60,851 bases of DNA from Streptomyces tateyamensis (GTDB lineage Bacteria > Actinomycetota > Actinomycetes > Streptomycetales > Streptomycetaceae). The DNA lies in contig NZ_PYBW01000015.1 in NCBI RefSeq assembly GCF_003205575.1, positions 1 through 60,851 of the forward strand, written 5' to 3'. The notes under the pieces are model-generated. The model saw only the letters and a list, made by a program, of their open reading frames with translations, made no database searches and was not told where the DNA came from. Below are positions 59,324-60,851 of this stretch, piece by piece. Position 1 is the first letter of the stretch. Each line of letters begins with the position of its first letter. The position numbers and the translations under genes were made by a program.

Positions 59324-59333
59324 ACCGTACGGT
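59324..59333. promoter_or_regulatory. 10-bp palindrome in the methyltransferase promoter
   Basis: ACCGTACGGT, a perfect palindrome 34-43 bp upstream of the DUF574 methyltransferase start, at promoter distance. It may be an operator or simply chance in GC-rich DNA. Confidence 0.35.
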
Positions 59334-59502
59334 GTCCGAACACTGACCGAGGGTCAGCCGGACCGTCACATGGGCATCACCGGTGCCCCTTCCGGCCGAG
59401 CTCCGGGCCGGCCGTCCCCGACAGTCAAGCCGGGCGAGCGGGTGAGTGGGCGAGCGGGTGACCGGTCGGCCGGTCAGCTGGTCCGGCGGATGTTGGCCGC
59501 GG

Positions 59503-59850
59503 TCAGCCGTTCGCCACGGTGTAGGTGCCCTGGAAGACTCTAAGGCCGCATCCACCACCACCGCGCATCCGCCCGACGGGACGAATACCGTCCGCTTCGT
59601 CCCGGAGAAGGCGTTGTGCGGAGCCTTCTCGTCGGGCCTCGGCGATGCGGTCAGCGAGGTTGTCCTTGATCTCGACGAGGCGCCTCCGCTTGCGCGAGGC
59701 GGGGCGGAGCATCGGGCAGCGGATGCAGGCTTATCCGAACCAGTCCAGCTCGACGCTGAGCTCGTCCGCGAAGTGCGTTCGCGACGGAAAGTAGTCGTGA
59801 AGCAGCCGGGCGACAGGCCGTCCCGGGCGTGTCGCGCTCCGGGATGGGCC
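59503..59850 (-). pseudogene. C-terminal remnant of a site-specific recombinase/integrase-like protein
   Basis: Minus-strand reading gives RTHFADELSVELDWFG, then an in-frame TAA, then ACIRCPMLRPASRKRRRLVE and IKDNLADRIAEARREG. Streptomyces recombinase-type proteins end with a matching pattern (F...L.VQLDWFGSDC.RCPMLR...RPRLIEIRDNLIARIAEAEREGWLGEVEGL). The stop codon and loss of the GWLGEVEGL continuation show that it is broken. It marks a decayed mobile element near the right edge. Confidence 0.6.
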
Positions 59851-59861
59851 GTTACGCGGGC

Positions 59862-60347
59862 CTAATGGGAGAACGCGTAGGTTCGGACGGGGTCGAGGTG
59901 CAGTTCGTAGGGCCCGAAGCAGTCCGCCGCGAGCGTCGCGACGGCGGCGCCGCAGGGACAGGCTCGGTTGAGTCCTTCGTTGCCGGTCGGCCCGCAGCAG
60001 CCGGTGCTGTTCTCCCAGTTGGGCAGCGGTTGAAGGTCGGGGGCGTCCTCCGGGTGCATCAGCACCGTGCCCGGGACGCCCGCCGAGACAACGAAGCCCT
60101 CCTCACGGCAGACCAGCGGCCCTCGGGTCTGAGCTGGCTTCGGGTCCTCCTGATCGTCCTGCACGACGTAGGGAGGCCCCCAGGGCTCGGGATCGATCGC
60201 GTAGCGGCCCCGCGGAACGGTGGAGGGGGCCCGGCGTGTCTCCTTGTCCCGGTCGTGTTCGTCGTCGGAGACGTTGGGGACGGCGGCGAGCTCGGCCAGC
60301 TCCGGCGTGATCGCGGTGCCGCACTTGGAACAGAGAAAGACAGTCAT
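59862..60347 (-). CDS. Conserved Streptomyces protein with zinc-ribbon-like N-terminus
   Basis: 161 residues. It starts MTVFLCSKCGTAIT (CxxC), and near the C-terminus has NSTGCCGPTG and NRACPCGAAVATLAADC, so four to six Cys could bind zinc. The layout (CxxC... YAIDPEPWGPP... GTVLMHPED... ACPCG) matches a conserved hypothetical family I have seen in Streptomyces; function unknown. ATG at 60347 is used; the in-frame extension upstream is not conserved in character. The preceding ~180 bp have no supportable gene. Confidence 0.7.
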   Translation of the reverse strand: MTVFLCSKCGTAITPELAELAAVPNVSDDEHDRDKETRRAPSTVPRGRYAIDPEPWGPPYVVQDDQEDPKPAQTRGPLVCREEGFVVSAGVPGTVLMHPEDAPDLQPLPNWENSTGCCGPTGNEGLNRACPCGAAVATLAADCFGPYELHLDPVRTYAFSH

Positions 60348-60527
60348 CCCCTCGTTGTAGTCCTCGGGACTGCTGCTTCGCACCTTCGTTTGGCTGCTCG
60401 GAGTCGATGCGCGCGGCAACGCTGCGGAAATCGGGCATGCCGAGGTGGGCAGTGGTGTGCCGCGCGGCGACGTCGCGCATCGGGGAGCTTCTGTTTGGCG
60501 GCGACCAGCACCTCGCATCACGCGACG

Positions 60528-60851
60528 CTACTGGGCCTTGGCGTTCCCGGATTCGGTTGCAAGCGTGGCCATCTCGCGCAGGCGCTCGTAGTACTCGACC
60601 GCACCGCCCTCATCGCTGATCGATGGCACGACCTTCTCCAGAGCCGCGAGGCACCGGAGCAAGATGCTGCGGCGCCGCTCATCAAGGGGGCCGGACAGGG
60701 ACGAGGAGACACAGCCGGCGATGTCCGCGTCCAGCATCACCATGTCTTCGCCCTCGATGTCCTGGCCGCGTAGGTGCGGCGGGAACGTCGCGCGCTTGTG
60801 CTCGTCCCACAGCCGTGAGAGCAGGTCCAGTTGAAGTTCCCCCCTGATCTT
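60528..60851 (-). CDS. Conserved hypothetical protein (partial, runs off right edge)
   Basis: 107 codons and a stop are visible and the frame is open to the last base, so the start lies outside the window. The internal ATG at 60743 is not the true start because conserved-looking sequence (LLSRLWDEHKRATFPPHLRG then QDIEGEDMVMLDADIAGC) continues upstream. It resembles a small helical protein family common in Streptomyces, often near the gene type found at 59862-60347. Function unknown. Confidence 0.7.
   Translation of the reverse strand, partial: KIRGELQLDLLSRLWDEHKRATFPPHLRGQDIEGEDMVMLDADIAGCVSSSLSGPLDERRRSILLRCLAALEKVVPSISDEGGAVEYYERLREMATLATESGNAKAQ

Noticed and set aside
60103..60480. 125-codon minus-strand ORF overlapping the zinc-ribbon protein
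   Set aside because: Most of it lies out of frame within a better-supported gene; only the first ~40 codons are free and they match nothing I recognise.

Overview
The window is high-GC chromosomal DNA from a streptomycete-type actinobacterium (Streptomyces or Kitasatospora). The signs are strong GC bias at third codon positions, GTG and TTG starts, many short-overlap gene pairs, a DasR-type operator in front of nagB, and several small gene families typical of Streptomycetaceae. No rRNA, tRNA or CRISPR array was seen. One gene runs off each edge: a GH30 glycosidase on the left and a conserved hypothetical on the right.

Region by region. 1-23.5 kb is ordinary metabolic and regulatory sequence: a secreted GH30/ricin-B glycosidase divergent from a ROK regulator, a CHAD protein, two exported small proteins, a ferredoxin-type reductase, an ArsR regulator with its own palindrome, nagB with a dre site, a VOC protein, a GH3-like lipoprotein, a MocR/PdxR regulator facing a decayed carboxymuconolactone decarboxylase, a thioesterase, a GNAT enzyme, an FAD monooxygenase, a YciO/Sua5 protein, a P450, gap, a DJ-1/AraC regulator, a luciferase-like monooxygenase remnant and an aldo/keto reductase.

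23.7-36.5 kb is the outstanding feature: an apparently undescribed RiPP-type biosynthetic locus. A 46-residue precursor-like peptide behind a good promoter (TTGACA-N18-GATAGT) is followed at 13 nt by a YcaO enzyme. A tight, mostly overlapping operon then follows: a cupin-like enzyme, a JmjC-type Fe(II)/2-oxoglutarate oxygenase, a TylF/MycF-type methyltransferase, a haem-oxygenase-like diiron oxidase, a second methyltransferase, an MFS exporter and a two-subunit M16 peptidase. A second JmjC paralogue and an ArsR/DUF2087 regulator converge from the other strand. Several tailoring enzymes carry an extra small domain that looks like a PqqD/RRE leader-binding winged helix. The precursor has no Cys and no TfuA partner is present, so a standard thiazole or thioamide product is unlikely.

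36.5-45.1 kb holds a two-module NRPS (C-A-T-C-A-T-TE). Its first module is strikingly EntF-like and predicted to load Ser. It is transcribed toward, and only about 77 nt from, the regulator/JmjC pair, and it is divergent from a hydroxymandelate/lactate-oxidase-like flavoenzyme. RiPP and NRPS genes may therefore form one composite cluster.

45.4-59.3 kb returns to general functions: DedA, an MFS/TetR pair with a 30-bp triplicated leader, HdeD-like and PAP2 membrane proteins, a densely hairpinned non-coding stretch (50.25-50.45 kb), a quinone-oxidoreductase-like enzyme, a FadD-type ligase with no visible start codon, ChaA, an AraC regulator, a SnoaL/MarR divergent pair with two matching operators, an HD protein, an ABM monooxygenase and a DUF574-type methyltransferase. 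The last 1.5 kb contains a broken recombinase remnant and two conserved hypotheticals.
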